Positions 1-8,354 of a DNA stretch of 64,000 nt are shown one piece after another (the stretch's first letter is position 1; each line of letters begins with the position of its first letter). The stretch is from Paraglaciecola sp. 20A4. Lineage in GTDB: Bacteria > Pseudomonadota > Gammaproteobacteria > Enterobacterales > Alteromonadaceae. The stretch covers positions 1 to 64,000 of the forward strand of contig NZ_WTPY01000017.1 of assembly GCF_011378905.1 (NCBI RefSeq), given 5' to 3'. Made by a program: the position numbers and the translations under genes. A model generated the notes under the pieces. That model was not told the DNA's origin, made no database searches, and saw nothing but the letters and a program-made list of their open reading frames with translations.

Positions 1-63
1 CATCCCGATCGAGATAGGGAGAGCGGGCGTTTAGCGCCCGGCCTGACACCGATTATTTCTTAA
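1..63 (+). CDS. Possible C-terminal end of a gene cut by the window edge
   Basis: Frame 1 is open from the first base to a TAA stop and encodes a 20-residue tail ending in LAPGLTPIIS. The other two forward frames are closed by stop codons by base 33. A strong hairpin follows 21 bases after the stop, as expected for the end of a transcription unit. No family can be recognised from so short a tail, and it may be chance. The short GC-rich inverted repeat near 24-41 lies inside this tail. Confidence 0.35.
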   Translation, partial: HPDRDRESGRLAPGLTPIIS

Positions 64-84
64 TGTCCAACGTATGATCAAATC

Positions 85-114
85 ATAGCTCAACATATTC
101 ATGTGTTGAGCTAT
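85..114. terminator. Hairpin terminator, probably for the gene entering from the left
   Basis: A perfect 11-bp stem (ATAGCTCAACA and its complement) closes an 8-base loop and is followed on the + strand by a T-rich stretch (TTGTGTTTA). It lies between the putative gene end at 63 and the convergent MgtC-type gene, so it may serve either direction. Confidence 0.6.
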
Positions 115-352
115 TTGTGTTTACAAAAATATTGCTCCCAATCGAGCACAAGATTACTGAGGGATCCGTTGCTGATTCGTTAATACAAAGCCTTTAAGGC
201 ACATTTAGCAGGGCAAAACTATCTAAAGGCGCGGCAGCCGACAGGTTTTAAGTCGCCGTGCATGGCCAATAACACCCGCAACGTCATCGGAAAATGGTTA
301 ATCAAATAACCTTTCCCAGCAAAACAATACAAATGGCAAAATCGCTCTATTA
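115..352. other. Intergenic stretch without recognised gene
   Basis: No ORF with a plausible ribosome binding site and no recognisable family is visible between the hairpin and the convergent MgtC-type gene. I see no further strong inverted repeat. Confidence 0.5.
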
Positions 353-829
353 TTAATCATCTATCGCTTCGCTCTTCTTGGGTTTAATTTGCTTAGCAAA
401 TTGAAAGATACAGAAGTTGAGGATCGATAGAATAAGTGCGATTTCGTAGTTTTGATAGGCGACAGCAATGCCAATTGCGCCTGTATTCCAGATCCCTGCC
501 GCTGTCGCGGTGCCACTTGCCCCGTCACTCTGTTTGAAGATAGCCCCGCCACCAATAAAGCCAATACCTGTGATAATACCGTACATCACTCTTGCTTCAG
601 CTTCGCCATCACCCTGCGAATAAGCGTTCATGGCAATTAACATAAACGCACAAGAGGCCATCGCCACCAAGGGGAAAGTTCTAAGTCCTGCCCCATTTGA
701 ACGGCTCTCGCGATTTAATCCAATCGGCAAGGCAAATAAAAAAGCTAAGCCAAGTTGAAACAAATGGTATACCACCATCTGAATATCTATTTCGAATCGT
801 ATTAAATGCTCGGGTATTAAATCAATCAT
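353..829 (-). CDS. MgtC/SapB-family inner membrane protein
   Basis: Small polytopic membrane protein of 158 residues. It matches the MgtC N-terminal (SapB) domain: LNRE at residues 38-41, GIGFIGGGAIF at 88-98 and GTATAAGIW at 106-114 are the family's conserved motifs. Four to five hydrophobic segments lie at about 18-37, 51-68, 82-98, 108-125 and 128-145. It lacks the cytoplasmic C-terminal domain of Salmonella MgtC, so it is the short form common in environmental bacteria. Family members are linked to magnesium limitation, acid stress and modulation of the F-type ATP synthase. The role here is unproven. It stands alone, 273 bases from the next gene. Confidence 0.85.
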   Translation of the reverse strand: MIDLIPEHLIRFEIDIQMVVYHLFQLGLAFLFALPIGLNRESRSNGAGLRTFPLVAMASCAFMLIAMNAYSQGDGEAEARVMYGIITGIGFIGGGAIFKQSDGASGTATAAGIWNTGAIGIAVAYQNYEIALILSILNFCIFQFAKQIKPKKSEAIDD

Positions 830-1102
830 GCGCTTCGCCTTACTTAAGACTTTTAAATGGCTTTCTAAAGCGATAAAGCAAAACCAGCGCCAATATAAAA
901 TTAGATATGAATCAGATAGATAGTGATAAAAATTTTGTGATATAGCTTTTATTTAAAGCACACACTGTAATTTTTACAGTAAAAAATGCTTATTGCTGAG
1001 GAATAATTTAAGTAAAGTAAAGCGAAGACAAAATACGTGAATAGAAGCTCACCTTCAGTTAAACCAGCCCTGCAGGGAGCTCAACTAAAGGTGATAAAAA
1101 AC
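830..1102. other. Intergenic stretch with two inverted repeats
   Basis: An AT-rich spacer separates the MgtC-type gene from the secreted hydrolase, both on the minus strand. It holds a perfect 7-bp inverted repeat at 964-980 (ACTGTAA, 3-base spacer, complement), which looks like an operator or small hairpin. A longer imperfect one lies at 1050-1093 (CACCTT..AAGGTG arms plus AGTT/AACT), just beyond the hydrolase stop. The latter may end the hydrolase transcript but lacks a good T-run. Confidence 0.4.
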
Positions 1103-2452
1103 TTATTTTGATGGACTCAAGCTTTCAAAATGCAGGCCTTTCGCTGTGCGATTGGGAAAACCTTTCCAATAAGTATAGGTAGTCTTAGGGTTACCTCCGT
1201 CATCGACAGCATAAATCCCATCGTTCGAATTTGGTATCAAATCTAGATACGCATTCATAGCACTGTTATTTTTTAAATACTTGTCTAACCAAGCGCTAAC
1301 AAAATGCTGAGCAATATTATTCATCCGAGCGTTATCCCAAGCCGCGTCTATGTAGTGCTCGCTGATATTAAAACCCAACTCGTTATCAAATACATAGGAC
1401 TCTTCAGGAGCCGGCATCACCGCCCCTGCATTATGATTGGCATTATCATAAGTCAGAAGTGAGCGATTCACGTTGCTTGCTCCCTGCCAGATGGCACGAA
1501 CGCCATTCTCGTATCCCGACACATCATCTTGCGAGCCCGCAATTAACAGCATGGGTACGCTGATTTCTTTTAGGGTGTCATTACTAAACATATGGTAATT
1601 CATACCCCAAGGTGCGAACGCTATCACGGTCTTCAAACGTTTATCAGCACTAGGCTTAATACCTGACTGATGACGCTTAAGCGTTCCAAATGGCGGGCTC
1701 TGCTTACTCGTGACGACTTGCTCAGTAACGCCTGCGCCCGCATTAATAACCGCTCCGTATCCACCCATTGAATAACCGATCAGTCCGGCGTTTGACGCAT
1801 CAACCAAACCATACAAGAAGGAGTTTTTGTCTTGAGACATTGCTTCAATTTGCGATAAAACAAATAGCTGATCAACAGGACGATTAACCAACGTTGACGA
1901 AAAGGCCGCTTTAGTACGATAAGTAGAATCAGTATGATCGATAGAGACCACCACATAGCCTTTTGAAGCGATATTCTCAGCTAAATGCGACAACAAAAAA
2001 CGGTTTCCAGGATAACCGTGTGAAACAAGTACCAAAGGAAATGCCTTCTCACCTGTTTCAGGCTTAGCATCACGCACAGCTTTACCGTGCAAATCAACCT
2101 CGGTCTTGCCATCACGCATATACGCTTTTAAAGTCGTATTGCCTTGACTACCTTTTACCGCAGGATACCAAACCTCAAGCGTAAGGGGCCTATCATAATG
2201 CGGCAACTCAGTGGGTTGAGCCTTCGTTGGGTCAAGTTTAAGCATATCAATTTGATCCGCATTAACCACCTCAAGCTGGCGCACGCCAATACTGTGTTCA
2301 CCATACGCTGCTAGTTCCGGCGCATCGGGTCGCTGAGTATCGATTCTATTTTCAGCAAAAATCCCAGCTGTGAATCCAAGCGACAACATCACAAAAACGC
2401 TTTTCAGCCCCATGCTTTTAGTCAAACTACACCGTAAAAACTCCAACCCCAT
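1103..2452 (-). CDS. Secreted alpha/beta hydrolase (dienelactone hydrolase / PAF-acetylhydrolase type)
   Basis: Start chosen at the ATG at 2452, which has a GGAG six bases upstream; an earlier TTG at 2464 lacks a good site. The product has 449 residues. The N-terminus holds a signal peptide (hydrophobic core about 15-34, ending near GIFAEN). The catalytic core is an alpha/beta hydrolase: oxyanion strand LVLVSHGYPG near residue 141, nucleophile elbow GYSMGG at 226-231 (Ser228), an acid in the GSQDD segment and a histidine in NANHNAG. The fold resembles bacterial PAF-acetylhydrolase/chlorophyllase-like esterases acting on small esters in the periplasm. The substrate cannot be told. It is monocistronic. 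Confidence 0.75.
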   Translation of the reverse strand: MGLEFLRCSLTKSMGLKSVFVMLSLGFTAGIFAENRIDTQRPDAPELAAYGEHSIGVRQLEVVNADQIDMLKLDPTKAQPTELPHYDRPLTLEVWYPAVKGSQGNTTLKAYMRDGKTEVDLHGKAVRDAKPETGEKAFPLVLVSHGYPGNRFLLSHLAENIASKGYVVVSIDHTDSTYRTKAAFSSTLVNRPVDQLFVLSQIEAMSQDKNSFLYGLVDASNAGLIGYSMGGYGAVINAGAGVTEQVVTSKQSPPFGTLKRHQSGIKPSADKRLKTVIAFAPWGMNYHMFSNDTLKEISVPMLLIAGSQDDVSGYENGVRAIWQGASNVNRSLLTYDNANHNAGAVMPAPEESYVFDNELGFNISEHYIDAAWDNARMNNIAQHFVSAWLDKYLKNNSAMNAYLDLIPNSNDGIYAVDDGGNPKTTYTYWKGFPNRTAKGLHFESLSPSK

Positions 2453-2567
2453 CACGTACTCCAAAAAATTAAAAATGAATTATGCCCATGAAAATATGAC
2501 ATTTTGCCGACAATCAAAACTTATCGCTACAAGATACCCAAGATTTAACCTCAAATAATCTTTGAAA

Positions 2568-2992
2568 TTAAGATTTTTTTGGTAACAAAATCATGCAAGT
2601 GGCTGAAGAATAGGCATATACTTTGCCACTTTCATCAACGAGTTTACCTCAGACACGCCGAATGACTTCGACATACTGGCCACCTTACCTTCAGCGATCA
2701 AGGTAGTGTTTTTAGGTATTGCCTTAAGCATTTTGACATTTTAATCAATGGTACCGTAACCAAGCCCTGCTTCAAGCATGGTATGCAGGCAGAGCCTGTG
2801 ACCGAGTCCATAATCGTCGCTGCAAAGCCGCCCTGCTCCTCCATGAGGATTAATATGTCTGTCATCCGCAATGGCTTTAAACACCGCAATACCCTTATCC
2901 GCCGATACGAATTTCATTGGACTGGTATCTGCCATATTCGGATGCGGCAGCTCACCGCACACCACTGCCCGCATCAATTCAAGGCCGCTCAT
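2568..2992 (-). pseudogene. Decayed PaaI-family hotdog thioesterase
   Basis: Consecutive pieces of one PaaI-type acyl-CoA thioesterase lie in order but in different frames. Frame A, from an ATG at 2992, gives MSGLELMRAVVCGELPHPNM and runs to HINPHGG. A second frame supplies GGFAATIMDSVTG, the conserved hotdog helix. Frame A resumes with LHTMLEAGLGYGTID. Another frame gives LIAEGKVASMSKSFGVSEV. A last shift restores VDESGKVYAYSSATCMILLP and a TAA at 2568. The intact protein would have been about 140 residues. At least three indels separate the pieces, so it is a true relic rather than one sequencing error. The family hydrolyses small acyl- or aryl-CoA thioesters. Confidence 0.8.
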
Positions 2993-3468
2993 CTTCTCAA
3001 CCTGTACATTAGCTCCGGTAATCTATGAAACGAAAGCCCTTTTCACCAATAGATGTGGGTGATAGCAGATTATTTTCGACCGTTCAAACAAACGACTTGA
3101 GATACTCATTTATAGGCAAATAGCTAACCTCAAGAAATAGCAGAAGAGACAATTTATGCTGTTCAATGTCCAATTTGAAAAGATAATTGGACCGTGCCAT
3201 CGCAACCAAAAGCAAATTTTTGGTGATTGGGATATTTACTGAGTAACGCGGAACTATATTAAGTTGCCGTCCAAACTTGTCCCCCTGCAAAGGTCAATTA
3301 TGGGGGATGAGGTGAAGGGAATACAAAGGACATTCAGGTACCCTTTCCAGCGCTTTAGAGCGAGAAAGGGTATACTCTGAGAACAGGTTTATAGTGCAAT
3401 CAAAACCGTTGTTTCACAACAGAAGTGGTGGTTAACCGTGGCTGTTTTATGACCCAGAAAATAGTAGA
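2993..3468. other. Gene-poor stretch with a large hairpin
   Basis: Between the thioesterase relic and the coiled-coil gene there is no convincing gene. A 68-codon reading frame on the minus strand (3084-3290) has no recognisable domain and no clear ribosome binding site. At 3340-3371 an inverted repeat (ACCCTTTC..GAAAGGGT with inner CGCT/AGCG arms) could form a stable hairpin but has no T-run. Together with the neighbouring pseudogene this looks like degraded DNA. Confidence 0.4.
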
Positions 3469-4389
3469 TTAAAACCCATACACCTGACTATTAGAAAATA
3501 AGGTCTTCTGGTCTATTTTATCTTTAACACACGCTTGAATATCACTGTGTTTAAAGACATAAACCCTATCTTGACTGCCTTTTTCATTAGGCAAAAAAGA
3601 AGTAAAATCAGCTAATACAAAATTGACATATTCGTTATTATCCAACGCTCTTAATCCTGAGCCGTAACGACATAAAACTTGGCCTAAGTTTTCTTCGAAG
3701 TTAGCTAAAAAGCGTTTATGCTCTTGTTCCATTGCGGTTTTGCGGTGTTGCACTTGCTCTTGACGTTCTGTTTCCGTTTTCGATTTATAGCGCTGCACCT
3801 CAGTACGTTTCGTTTCGAGCACCTTCAGTTCAGCGTTTAACTCTGTTAACTGTTGCTCTAATTCTGCTCGACGTTGCTTATCGCTGGTATTTTTTTCAAA
3901 CTCGATATCACGGCGGCGACGCTCATACTCTCGTTGCTGCCATGATAACTCGCGCAATTTTTCGCTAAGCGCGCGCAATTTACTGTTCGACTCTTGAGAT
4001 AAATATTCAGCTTGTTCCATAGCATTTTCAATTTCTTCTTCGTCCATATGAATATCGATATCAATGGTACCCAGATCAAATACATTTGGCGCCAACGGAG
4101 CAACAGGGACTGACGGATGTCCGTCAATATAGCTAAAGGTCTGCCGACTACCATAGCGGTTTAAATCGATATTAAATAACACCCCTTGACCTTGTAGGTA
4201 GGTGTACCCAATTTCGTTTATGCGCATACTGCCCTTAGGGGTACCTTGTTTTAGGGCAGTGTTTAAAATGCTCCTCATAATGTCTAATTCACCAGTCAAT
4301 TCACTGGTATTGGTTTTTGCCATAGTAGGGCTAGCTTGCATAGCAGCGACGAGCAAACCGATAACGTAAAAACGGTTGGATATTTTCAT
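3469..4389 (-). CDS. Periplasmic coiled-coil protein of the ECF sigma operon, function unknown
   Basis: I do not recognise this 306-residue protein. Residues 1-24 form a Sec signal peptide (cleavage after PTMA). A globular part (about 30-110) carries RINEIGYTYLQGQGVLFNID. A long charged heptad-rich coiled coil covers about 117-225 (EKLRELSWQQREYERRRRD, then Q/E/K-rich repeats). The C-terminal domain (226-306) has two cysteines, Cys240 and Cys287, that could pair in the periplasm. It starts 10 bases after the anti-sigma-like gene and has a good AGAGGTG site, so it is the third gene of that operon. It may be the sensor, the target or a structural output of the sigma system; this is inference from position. 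Confidence 0.7.
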   Translation of the reverse strand: MKISNRFYVIGLLVAAMQASPTMAKTNTSELTGELDIMRSILNTALKQGTPKGSMRINEIGYTYLQGQGVLFNIDLNRYGSRQTFSYIDGHPSVPVAPLAPNVFDLGTIDIDIHMDEEEIENAMEQAEYLSQESNSKLRALSEKLRELSWQQREYERRRRDIEFEKNTSDKQRRAELEQQLTELNAELKVLETKRTEVQRYKSKTETERQEQVQHRKTAMEQEHKRFLANFEENLGQVLCRYGSGLRALDNNEYVNFVLADFTSFLPNEKGSQDRVYVFKHSDIQACVKDKIDQKTLFSNSQVYGF

Positions 4390-4399
4390 AGAATCACCT

Positions 4400-5050
4400 C
4401 TACTGTTGAACAGTTTCTACCCCAACACCGGAGGTATCGTGGTAAATATCTTGTTGTAATTGATTTAGCTGACGGGCATAAAAAACTTGGTCATCACTAC
4501 GCTGTTGATTGACAAATTTAATCAGTTCAGCGAAATCTTCTCTGCGTTCTTGGCGGCTTGACGTCAACAAATAGTTGGTCAACTGACTAGCGCTATCCAG
4601 TTGCTGTTGTTGCAAAGTTTGGGCATACAAACTCAGCGCGGCTTGTTGAGTCTGCTTAAAGGCATCTAGTTTCGTGTCGAGCATTTTTGCCAAAGCCTGT
4701 TCTGATTGTTGAGCGCCAAAACGAATACGCAATTCACCGTCTGTCATATTGACCTGAGTCCCCGTCAGCACCAACACAATAGCTAAAAAAGATGTCACAA
4801 ATGACACACCGGGTAGCCAAGACCACGAGGGCGTATTTATTGTTGCCTCAAAGGTTTTTTCTTGGTCCCAGCGCGGAACGTCAGAGGTTTGATATTCCTG
4901 AGACATCACTTTAAACATGCCAGCTGTTTCAACTTGCTGAGCAAATTCATTGTCTTCAGCGCAGCGCTTCTCAAAACGCTCTCGTAAGTCAGGTGTGAGT
5001 TTATCTTCTAGCCATAAAGCCAGTAGTTCGGCGTTGTCAGAGCTCGACAT
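4400..5050 (-). CDS. Membrane anti-sigma-factor-like protein
   Basis: 216 residues with one membrane span at about 77-97. The N-terminal ~70 residues are cytoplasmic, helical and acidic (LLALWLEDKLTPDLRERFEK). The periplasmic part is rich in Gln/Glu/Arg and predicted to be coiled coil (110-205). The layout matches anti-sigma factors of ECF sigma factors, although the zinc-binding HxxxCxxC motif is absent. Its ATG at 5050 has an excellent GGAGG and overlaps the end of the sigma frame by 14 bases, which implies translational coupling. It probably sequesters the sigma factor at the membrane and senses something through its periplasmic coil, perhaps with the downstream coiled-coil protein. Confidence 0.65.
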   Translation of the reverse strand: MSSSDNAELLALWLEDKLTPDLRERFEKRCAEDNEFAQQVETAGMFKVMSQEYQTSDVPRWDQEKTFEATINTPSWSWLPGVSFVTSFLAIVLVLTGTQVNMTDGELRIRFGAQQSEQALAKMLDTKLDAFKQTQQAALSLYAQTLQQQQLDSASQLTNYLLTSSRQERREDFAELIKFVNQQRSDDQVFYARQLNQLQQDIYHDTSGVGVETVQQ

Positions 5051-5584
5051 AATCCACCTCCATTAGGGTTTTCAATTTGGTTAACGCACCATACAATCTC
5101 GACTTCGCGGTATTGACTGACATACCGGTTTGTTGGGCGATTTCGTCGAAGGTAAAGTGACCAAAAAATTTAAGCTCAACCACGGATTTTTGAGCCAATG
5201 GTAGTTGCTGCATCGCTTTGATCAACAGGGTATTGCGCTGGGAGCACTCAATAAGCTGCTCAGCGGGCGAAGCATCACATGGAATTTCAGGCGCATCGTC
5301 TAGCCCTTGTGTAGGCCGCTTACGTCGATAAAATTCTATACAGCGATAATGGGCGATGCGAAAAAGCCATCCTTTGAAACTGCCTTCACCTCGGTATGAG
5401 GATAGATTTCGAAATACCGAGATAAACACTTCTGCATTAAATCCAGCGCATCCGCGTTATTGCCTGTCATTCGCAGTCCATAATGATAAACCGGCTTTTC
5501 ATAGCGTTTGAGCAAGCTCAACCAGGCTTTTTTATGGCCTTTTTGTGCTTTTTCTATTAGCTGTTCGTCGCTTTTCTCAAACAC
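5037..5584 (-). pseudogene. ECF sigma-70 factor gene interrupted by a one-base frameshift
   Basis: Two overlapping frames together make a complete ECF sigma factor of about 182 residues. The first (GTG at 5584, AAGGGA nine bases upstream) gives region 2.1: DEQLIEKAQKGHKKAWLSLL and ADALDLMQ. The second, to the stop at 5037, continues with VFISVFRNLSSYRGEGSFKG, then region 2.4 WLFRIAHYRCIEFYRRKR, and region 4 LPLAQKSVVELKFFGHF with FDEIAQQTGMSVNTAKSRL. The break is at about 5430-5436, where CAGAAGTG stands in place of the expected CA(A/G)GAAGTG, that is, one base is missing. Everything else, including the coupled anti-sigma gene, looks intact. Explanations are a sequencing error, a recent inactivating mutation, or, less likely, programmed frameshifting. 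Confidence 0.8.
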
Positions 5585-5658
5585 CCATTTGATTCCCTTT
5601 TGTGTTGACCATAAGTAAAGTCGCAGACTGGGTTAAAAAAGTTTGAAATAGCTGACTT

Positions 5659-6570
5659 TTATTTTTTCAAGGTAGGAACAGGTGTTAACGGAGCGAGTAA
5701 TTCTGCAAGATATCTGAATAAACGGACTCGCGTGGTAGCGTTACGCCATACTAAGCCAATTTCGCGATAAGCACCGTCTTCAGCAGGCATAGAAACGAGT
5801 TTGGTGGTAGTCAAAATATGATTTTTAATCGCCAGTTCAGGCATAAAGGTAAAACCAAGTTTACTGTTGGCCAACTGCACCAAGGTATACAAACTGCTAG
5901 CAGCCAGCGAATTAACTTGCTCTTTGTGGCGTAAGTTGCAAGCGCTCACAGCGTGGCCAGTCATGCAGTGTTCTTGCTGTAGTAAGAACACACTTTTCGC
6001 CGGTAACCCTGACACATCCATGGGCATGGGTAATGTCTCGACTAAATCAGAGTGCGCAATTAGGTGAAATGGGTCATGACCTAACACCAACTGTTTACAA
6101 CCTGGGGTTTCCATCGGCAATGCCAATACTAACAAGTCCAAAATCCCTTCATTTAATTGGCTCAGTAGATTGGTCGTGGTGTCTTCTTGTAGCTGCAGGG
6201 TAATATCAGGCAGGTTTTCTTTAACGACGCCAATCAAGCCTTCAAAAAAGAATGGCGCAATAGTGGGGATGACACCAATTTTTAAATTTCCCGCTTGCCA
6301 ATCGCCAGCAGTCTGGGCGAAATCGACCAATTCATTCGCTTCATTTAACAAACGCCGACTGCGCTCTACTAGCTCTAAGCCAAACGGGGTAAAAACAAAC
6401 GTTTTATGCTCCCGTTCAAGCAACTGACAACCAAACTGTTCTTCTAGATTTTGAATCGCAGTGCTAAGGGTTGATTGACTTACGTGGCAATGGGTGGCAG
6501 CGCGATGAAAATGCTGCTCTTGGTGCAGTGTAACAAGATAATGCAGATGCTTGAGGTTCGGCCATTTCAT
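5659..6570 (-). CDS. oxyR: OxyR hydrogen-peroxide sensor, LysR-family regulator
   Basis: 303 residues, the usual length. The N-terminal winged helix-turn-helix lies at about 5-65 (HFHRAATHCHVSQSTLSTAI) and the substrate-binding-type regulatory domain at 93-295. The pair Cys202 and Cys211 (HCMTGHAVSAC), nine residues apart, corresponds to the Cys199-Cys208 redox switch of E. coli OxyR, which forms a disulfide on contact with H2O2. This separates it from other LysR proteins. The oxidised form activates catalase, peroxiredoxin and iron-sequestration genes. It is transcribed alone here, 74 bases ahead of the sigma gene start. A peroxiredoxin-glutaredoxin gene at about 35 kb would be a typical target. 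Confidence 0.92.
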   Translation of the reverse strand: MKWPNLKHLHYLVTLHQEQHFHRAATHCHVSQSTLSTAIQNLEEQFGCQLLEREHKTFVFTPFGLELVERSRRLLNEANELVDFAQTAGDWQAGNLKIGVIPTIAPFFFEGLIGVVKENLPDITLQLQEDTTTNLLSQLNEGILDLLVLALPMETPGCKQLVLGHDPFHLIAHSDLVETLPMPMDVSGLPAKSVFLLQQEHCMTGHAVSACNLRHKEQVNSLAASSLYTLVQLANSKLGFTFMPELAIKNHILTTTKLVSMPAEDGAYREIGLVWRNATTRVRLFRYLAELLAPLTPVPTLKK

Positions 6571-6689
6571 GTAAAACTCATTAATAAAAACGATTGATAA
6601 ACCGAGTTTAAATCAAATTTGCAGATGTTTCCCGCAGATTTTACATTCCTCGTACACAAAGCCAACTAAGTACAACATTTAACGTGTTT

Positions 6690-6724
6690 AGTCTGCTCTG
6701 GTGCTAGCACACCCAGAGCAGACT
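6690..6724. terminator. Long inverted repeat between porin and oxyR
   Basis: A perfect 12-bp stem (AGTCTGCTCTGG and complement) encloses an 11-base loop that itself contains TGCTAGCA. It lies directly beyond the porin stop and upstream of oxyR. There is no T-run on either strand, so it may be a structural or Rho-dependent end, or a protein-binding palindrome for oxyR control. Confidence 0.45.
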
Positions 6725-6762
6725 TGATGCAACATAATCGATAGCAGTAGGCAAAGCCTTCG

Positions 6763-8121
6763 TTAGAAACCGATTTGCGCTCGCGCAGCAAGCACGTTTA
6801 CAGAAAAGTCACTTGGCGCACCTTCTACAATATCCAGGGCATCGGTATAAGAAAGGTGGCTGTAATTAAGTAAGAAACGTACTTCATTCACAGGCGTCCA
6901 AATCAGCGAGGCCATGTAGGCGTCTTGCGCCCCGCCGACTATGCCTGCATCGACCAGATCTAAGCGGTCAAAGCGGATGTTAATCTGCCACGCTCCTGTT
7001 CCGCCATTGCTGATAGGGTCGTTTACTTTTACGCCTTTAAACACGCCGCCTTTGTATTCACGTGTGTCTTGGGTTAAAAAGTAGCCGGCTTCAATAGAGC
7101 CGCCGAAAAAGGTCGGGTCGGCAAATTCTGAGCGAGTCACTTTAGCCCAATGGGTTTCAGCGACGATATGAAACCGCCCAGCGATGGCCGCCGCTTCAAG
7201 GCCGTAGCTCAACTCATCAGTCGCCCCTAAGATATCATCGGTATTGATAAACCGCGTATCAACACTATGGATAAGAGGACGCTGGCGATATCGAATGCTG
7301 TCAATTTCGTTACCTAAGTCACGCACATGCAATGAGCTACCTAGGTGAAATAAAGTATCGTCAACAACGGCGGCGTAACTCACTCGGCCGTCGACACTGA
7401 ACGAGTTGTTGCCATCGTCTAAATCATCAATGTTATCAGTGAATACACCGCCTTCAAGTAAGAAATTATCGATTTTATAGGTAGCAGAAAGACCCACGCG
7501 ACGCTCGAAACCAAAGGCGTCGGTATAGGCTGCACGCTCAACAAAGCTGGTATCGTTACTGCTCGACAGTTCTTCAAGCCCTTGAAACGTATTGTGCTGG
7601 CCAAGCGTGATTTTTAACGGACCATCTTTATAGGTAAGGTACGCATCTGTTAGCTTTACGCCATCAAGATAATCAGCGATAAGCTTGTAGCCAAAGCCAC
7701 CCGGTACAGTACCTTGAATACCAAAACGAAGACGCCTAGCCTCACTGGAAAACCCTTCACCCGGTATGTCGATGCTTGAAGGAACCGAGGAAAGATTATT
7801 GAAATCATAAAGTACTCGACCTTTAGGCTTAACACTCCACCCGCCGTCGCCTTTAATTTCAGGTGCACCTTTCCATTTTATCGCAATGGGACTGTCTGCT
7901 TCTGCCGCATCTTCAATGATGACAACTCGCTTAGTCTGATTTTTCTGCTCAAGATCAACTGAATTTAGTTCACTGCGCAACGAGATCACTTCTTGTTCGA
8001 GTTTATTAATCCGCTCGATAAGTATGGCTAACTCTTCGTTAGAGTTTGTCGCAGCGATGGCGTTGACGGGCAACATTGCAACCAGTGCGCTATAGGCAAT
8101 TAGGTGGTTTTTGATATTCAT
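6763..8121 (-). CDS. Phosphate-selective porin (OprP/OprO family)
   Basis: 452 residues. The signal peptide covers 1-24 (ending NAIAA). A short periplasmic coiled coil (27-60, EELAILIERINKLEQEVISL) precedes the barrel, as in OprO/OprP-type porins. The barrel shows alternating aromatic/polar strands such as GRVLYDFNN, FGYKLIADYLDGVKLTDAYL and the family-typical GPLKITLGQHNTFQGLEEL. The chain ends in Phe, the outer membrane assembly signal. Such trimeric porins bind phosphate or pyrophosphate. The two Pho-type repeat blocks upstream and the pst operon next door support phosphate uptake across the outer membrane, although some family members carry other anions. Confidence 0.85.
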   Translation of the reverse strand: MNIKNHLIAYSALVAMLPVNAIAATNSNEELAILIERINKLEQEVISLRSELNSVDLEQKNQTKRVVIIEDAAEADSPIAIKWKGAPEIKGDGGWSVKPKGRVLYDFNNLSSVPSSIDIPGEGFSSEARRLRFGIQGTVPGGFGYKLIADYLDGVKLTDAYLTYKDGPLKITLGQHNTFQGLEELSSSNDTSFVERAAYTDAFGFERRVGLSATYKIDNFLLEGGVFTDNIDDLDDGNNSFSVDGRVSYAAVVDDTLFHLGSSLHVRDLGNEIDSIRYRQRPLIHSVDTRFINTDDILGATDELSYGLEAAAIAGRFHIVAETHWAKVTRSEFADPTFFGGSIEAGYFLTQDTREYKGGVFKGVKVNDPISNGGTGAWQINIRFDRLDLVDAGIVGGAQDAYMASLIWTPVNEVRFLLNYSHLSYTDALDIVEGAPSDFSVNVLAARAQIGF

Positions 8122-8324
8122 ACGAAAACGAATTCCTATTGTACGACCGCAAAATTCAGCTGTAAGTAAAAGAGCATCTCATTTTACCTCTATTGCGACA
8201 TGTCCTTAACGGAAATGATCTGCAGGGGCGTTGCGGCGTATTTAGTTTTATCAATACTCAATAACCTGCGTTGACTAATCGCAGTAATATTATATGAAGC
8301 ATTCAAATTAATTGCGCGCAATGT

Positions 8325-8353
8325 ATGACACATTTATTACAAATGCATGACAA
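8325..8353 (-). promoter_or_regulatory. Pho box, proximal block, upstream of the porin
   Basis: Three 7-mers at an exact 11-bp period, read on the minus strand: TTGTCAT (8347-8353), TTGTAAT (8336-8342) and GTGTCAT (8325-8331), against the PhoB consensus CTGTCAT with 4-bp AT-rich spacers. A TATAAT lies further down near 8291-8296, about 170 bases before the porin start codon. Confidence 0.7.
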
Positions 8354-8354
8354 G

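Noticed and set aside
964-980. ACTGTAA-TTT-TTACAGT as a LexA box
   Set aside because: It shares ACTGT..ACAGT but has only 7 bases between the half-sites (consensus CTGT-N8-ACAG), and neither neighbour is an SOS-type gene.
3084-3290. 68-codon frame on the minus strand near a sequence resembling an insertion-sequence end (TTGACC...GGGGGACAAG)
   Set aside because: No transposase motif, no paired terminal repeat and no target duplication found; the resemblance is too weak.
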